NCBI GenBank assembly: GCA_025351345.1
Contig: JANXWB010000064.1
Span: forward strand, 1-55,565
Direction of reading: 5' to 3'
Origin: Synechococcales cyanobacterium GL140_1_metabat_312
Lineage (GTDB): Bacteria; Cyanobacteriota; Cyanobacteriia; Leptolyngbyales; Leptolyngbyaceae
Length of the DNA stretch: 55,565 bases
Shown here: piece by piece, positions 53,368 to 55,565 of the stretch
Position numbering within the stretch: the first letter of the stretch is position 1
How the letters are laid out: each line of letters starts with the position of its first letter
Translations under genes and position numbers: made by a program
The notes under the pieces: model-generated
What the model was told of the DNA's origin: nothing
The model's database searches: none
What the model saw: only the letters and a program-made list of their open reading frames with translations

Positions 53368-54240
53368 CTACTCCATTTCGGATTGAAGTTGTTGGATTCG
53401 GACGATCGTTAAGCCAGTGAACCGAGCAACTTGTTCCACGGAAAGATTATCTTTCAGCATGTTTAGGGCAATATTGCGAGCCTTCTCGTCTGCTGCCATG
53501 CGTTCGATCGTTGTGACGTACTTCATTTGTTTTGCCTCTTCAAAAGCTTTTAACTCGTTCTGAAACTCCCTTTCCAACTCCTCAGGGAGTCTCATCATCC
53601 AATCTAAAAAGGCGTGTAATTCAATTATATCCTGTTCTTTATATCCTTGGTCATAGAGCATTGTTGTTAACTGATATCGCCATGCTTTACGTTCTTGGGG
53701 TTTATTGTGAGTCTCTTTCGTTTTAAGTTAAGCCATCACCACGACCGCAAAGGGATTCCGACTCGCCTCTAACGCCGCCCAGTTTTCTTGATAATCTAAT
53801 AGCTTGACGATCGGGAACTTGAAATCCGTCGAACAGCCCCATAATTCGTCTTGGAATCCGCTCGGTCGCCACGTTTTGCTGTCATCGGTCAGGATAGCTA
53901 AACTCACGATTGGGCAATTGTAACGATCGCGCAGCCGATAATTGTAGTTGTACATTTTGGCTCCAAAATCAGGCTCGCCCTCGTTTTGGACTTCGACATG
54001 ACAAATAACGATCGCCTTTTCACCGCTCAATCGATAGACTTCGACCAATTTATCGGCATAGCGCCTGGGAATTTCGGCATCTCGCACCACTTTTTGCAGC
54101 TCTTTATCTAAAAAACGAATCGGTTTTGACCAATCAATGTCGGCTGTGATTACTGGGAAAAAGAACGTCATAAAATCGTGAAAATACAGTTCTATAAACG
54201 TTTTCCACGGGACATCGTAGTCTATATTTTGCTGACTCAT
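53368..54240 (-). pseudogene. Rpn-family nuclease split by one stop codon
   Basis: Two frames in the same phase, 53728-54240 (MSQQNIDYDVPWKTFIELYF ... FAVVVMA) and 53368-53661 (LYDQGYKEQDIIELHAFLDW ...), are joined by 22 sense codons (LKTKETHNKPQERKAWRYQL, TT) after a single TAA at 53728-53730. Read through, they give a normal Rpn-type protein of about 290 residues (PD-(D/E)xK recombination-promoting nuclease, putative transposase). Visible parts are AIVICHVEVQNEGEPDFGAK and the helical C-terminus with a terminal HTH-like segment. A CAA to TAA change would explain the break. Either half may still be translated. Confidence 0.82.
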
Positions 54241-54277
54241 GACGGATTAAGAAAGTAGTTTAAAGATGAGGTTAAGA

Positions 54278-54616
54278 TTAGTATTGTGGAATACGACCAT
54301 CAACTTGAATGGAGTAGGCATCAATTCCACCGGAGATGTTTTGGACATTTGTAAAGCCTTGCCCTATTAACCACTGACACATTTGGGCCGATCGTATTCC
54401 ATGATGACACAGCACTAGTGTTTCCAGTTCTGGGTCTAGATGACTATGAATATTGGTTGACCAAGACTCGGATGCGCTCAGGGGTAGATGTTTAAATCCT
54501 GGAAGCGCCGCGATCGAGAGTTCTTCTAGTTCTCGTACATCCACCAGTTGAATAGATTCACCCAATGCCATTTTTTCGGTGAGTTGCTGAACGGTAATCT
54601 GCGGTAGGCTATGCAT
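54278..54616 (-). CDS. single-domain rhodanese
   Basis: A sulfurtransferase of about 112 residues. IQLVDVRELEELSIAALPGF begins the fold, and the active-site loop is VLCHHGIRS with the catalytic cysteine. QGFTNVQNISGGIDAYS is the family ending. It should move sulfur to cyanide or a thiol acceptor in the cytosol. The frame opens five codons upstream (54631), but MHSLPQITVQQL is the better start. In some cyanobacteria a rhodanese of this type sits close to hrcA; here three other genes or relics lie between. Confidence 0.85.
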   Translation of the reverse strand: MHSLPQITVQQLTEKMALGESIQLVDVRELEELSIAALPGFKHLPLSASESWSTNIHSHLDPELETLVLCHHGIRSAQMCQWLIGQGFTNVQNISGGIDAYSIQVDGRIPQY

Positions 54617-54698
54617 AATTCTAAATTTCAATTAATAAATCTGACCCCAATTTAGCCTAACATTGAACGATCGGTTATCTTCAGAATTGGGTCCAAAA

Positions 54699-55318
54699 TT
54701 AGGCCGTTGTAAAAATTTTCCAAGTCTGGGCCAGCGCCCGATCGCGCCCTAATGCGTAAGCCCGTCGTACGGCTGCCTCTGCATTCACTAATCCCGCATC
54801 ATAGTAATCATCTCGTCCCACAACTCCCACATCCATAGCTGTTTCCGTTAGAATATTATTGTTGGGTGTGGCGGCCATGATACTAATGGAACGTTGACCA
54901 TGACTACTATCATTATAGTTATCATCATCTTTGGTTGGATCAAAAACTAGCCTCGTCCGATCGAGATCCTGCGAATCTGTAATTAATTCATTTGCTGTCA
55001 CAATTCCCGTATCCAACGAGACTAGAAGAACTTGACGAGTTTGGGTGCTATTAAATCGCCAAGCTCCCTCTACATCCGTGGCTCGTAGATTCCATTGTTC
55101 ACCGTATCCCGGATCATTTGGGGTTGGGGTCAATAGGATTGAACGATCGGCAAAATTCAATCGTTCAATTCCTTGAAAATAAATCTCGCGTCTATCGCTA
55201 AGGTTGAGAAAATCAAAACTAGTTCCGCCAAAGATGGCTTGATTTGTAATGCGATCGGGACGATAAGTACTTAAGGCGGCCCCATTTAAAGATAAGACAT
55301 TAAAGGAAATAGTGAGTA
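54699..55318 (-). pseudogene. internally deleted subtilase relic
   Basis: The frame is open from about 55318 (no start codon) to a stop at 54699-54701. It has an N-terminal segment (ITNQAIFGGTSFDFLNLSDR), then DPGYGEQWNLRATDVEGAWR, catalytic-Asp motif VSLDTGI and catalytic-His region SSHGQRSISIMAATPNN. Next comes a jump to GRDDYYDAGLVNAEAAVRRA, the usual end of subtilases. The stretch with the catalytic serine (GTSMAxP) is missing. It is a S8 protease with both a lost 5' end and an internal deletion. Confidence 0.75.
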
Positions 55319-55474
55319 CTAGCTATTTCGATAAAAAAGGGATAACCCAAACAGACTACCTGTTAAGCCCCCTAAACTACTAATGGTTGCAAATAGAAAA
55401 TTTAATCGATATTCCAAGGCGGCGGCGATCGTGGTACTCCAAAACAATTTGATAAGTTTAAAGTGACGTTTCAT
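55319..55474 (-). pseudogene. N-terminal stub of an ABC-2 family permease
   Basis: From ATG 55472-55474 the frame reads MKRHFKLIKLFWSTTIAAAL, EYRLNFLFATISSLGGLTGS, LFGLSLFYRNS and stops. This matches the start of cyanobacterial ABC-2 type permeases of about 260 residues (E-Y-R-x-N-F ... G-L-x-G-S-L-F-x-L-x-L-F-Y-R). It is cut after 51 residues and runs straight into the subtilase relic in another frame, so a deletion fused the two genes. Confidence 0.72.
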
Positions 55475-55565
55475 TATAAGTCTGGTGAGGTATTTACTAT
55501 TTTAACGGTTTTGACTCGGACGATACGCGGGTTTGACAATGCTAATATAAATAACTACTAAAATT

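Overview
The window is cyanobacterial chromosome. The HIP1 palindrome core (CGATCG / GCGATCGC) recurs in nearly every gene and spacer. The gene content also fits: gap2-type GAPDH, a Ycf20 protein, an SLH/OprB porin, a ferredoxin with a NIL domain, XisH/XisI, KtrB-KtrA beside a DgdA-like glycosyltransferase, and a Ski2-like helicase. I cannot name the species. Nothing seen is specific to heterocyst formers.

Layout. 0-7 kb: edge of an IS630-type transposase, a solitary HNH nuclease, glmU, an HD-GYP response regulator and a large DExH helicase, all on the minus strand. 7-10 kb: dnaA and dnaN on the plus strand, separated by a 362-bp spacer with four exact TTTTCCACA DnaA boxes, the likely chromosomal origin. 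10-16 kb: a DUF433/DUF5615 toxin-antitoxin-like pair, two glycosyltransferases, a membrane-anchored unknown and the porin. 16-22 kb: gap2, then murC, murB, ebfC and a low-molecular-weight phosphatase. 21.8-30.2 kb: an unrecognised three-gene membrane operon, selO, a MITE-like inverted repeat, a cyclic-peptide-type ABC exporter, and a lipoprotein/DUF4129/DUF4350/MoxR operon.

30.4-36.3 kb is an accessory island. Five compact two-gene modules (MNT/HEPN, ParD/broken ParE, HigB/HigA-like, retropepsin plus small partner, XisH/XisI) and an HNH-DUF4357 gene lie close together. The two-gene modules are bounded by direct repeats. One pair is an exact 89-bp repeat that reads as the 3' end of a broken HsdS-like gene; two further families (three copies each) separate the other modules. 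About 7 kb downstream, a lipoprotein gene sits between a 70-bp copy of the 3' end of its ferredoxin neighbour and that intact neighbour. The recurring pattern is a cassette flanked by a duplicated gene 3' end, resembling the 'insertion with long target duplication' proposed for restriction-modification genes. It is the best candidate here for an undescribed mobility mode.

36.4-43 kb: a giant Ser/Thr kinase-AAA-GAF-histidine kinase, convergent across a strong terminator with a putative haem-oxygenase-like diiron protein that carries a C-terminal MshEN-like domain and has 22-bp iterons upstream. 43-55.5 kb: lipoprotein, NIL-ferredoxin, ycf20, a matrixin-type protease, secG, gpmI, then ktrB-ktrA-dgdA-like, hrcA and a rhodanese. 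The last 3 kb hold several relics: an Rpn-type nuclease split by one stop codon, an internally deleted subtilase and the amino-terminal stub of an ABC-2 permease.

All calls come from reading the sequence. No alignments or database searches were run. GC skew, expression and distribution were not computed.
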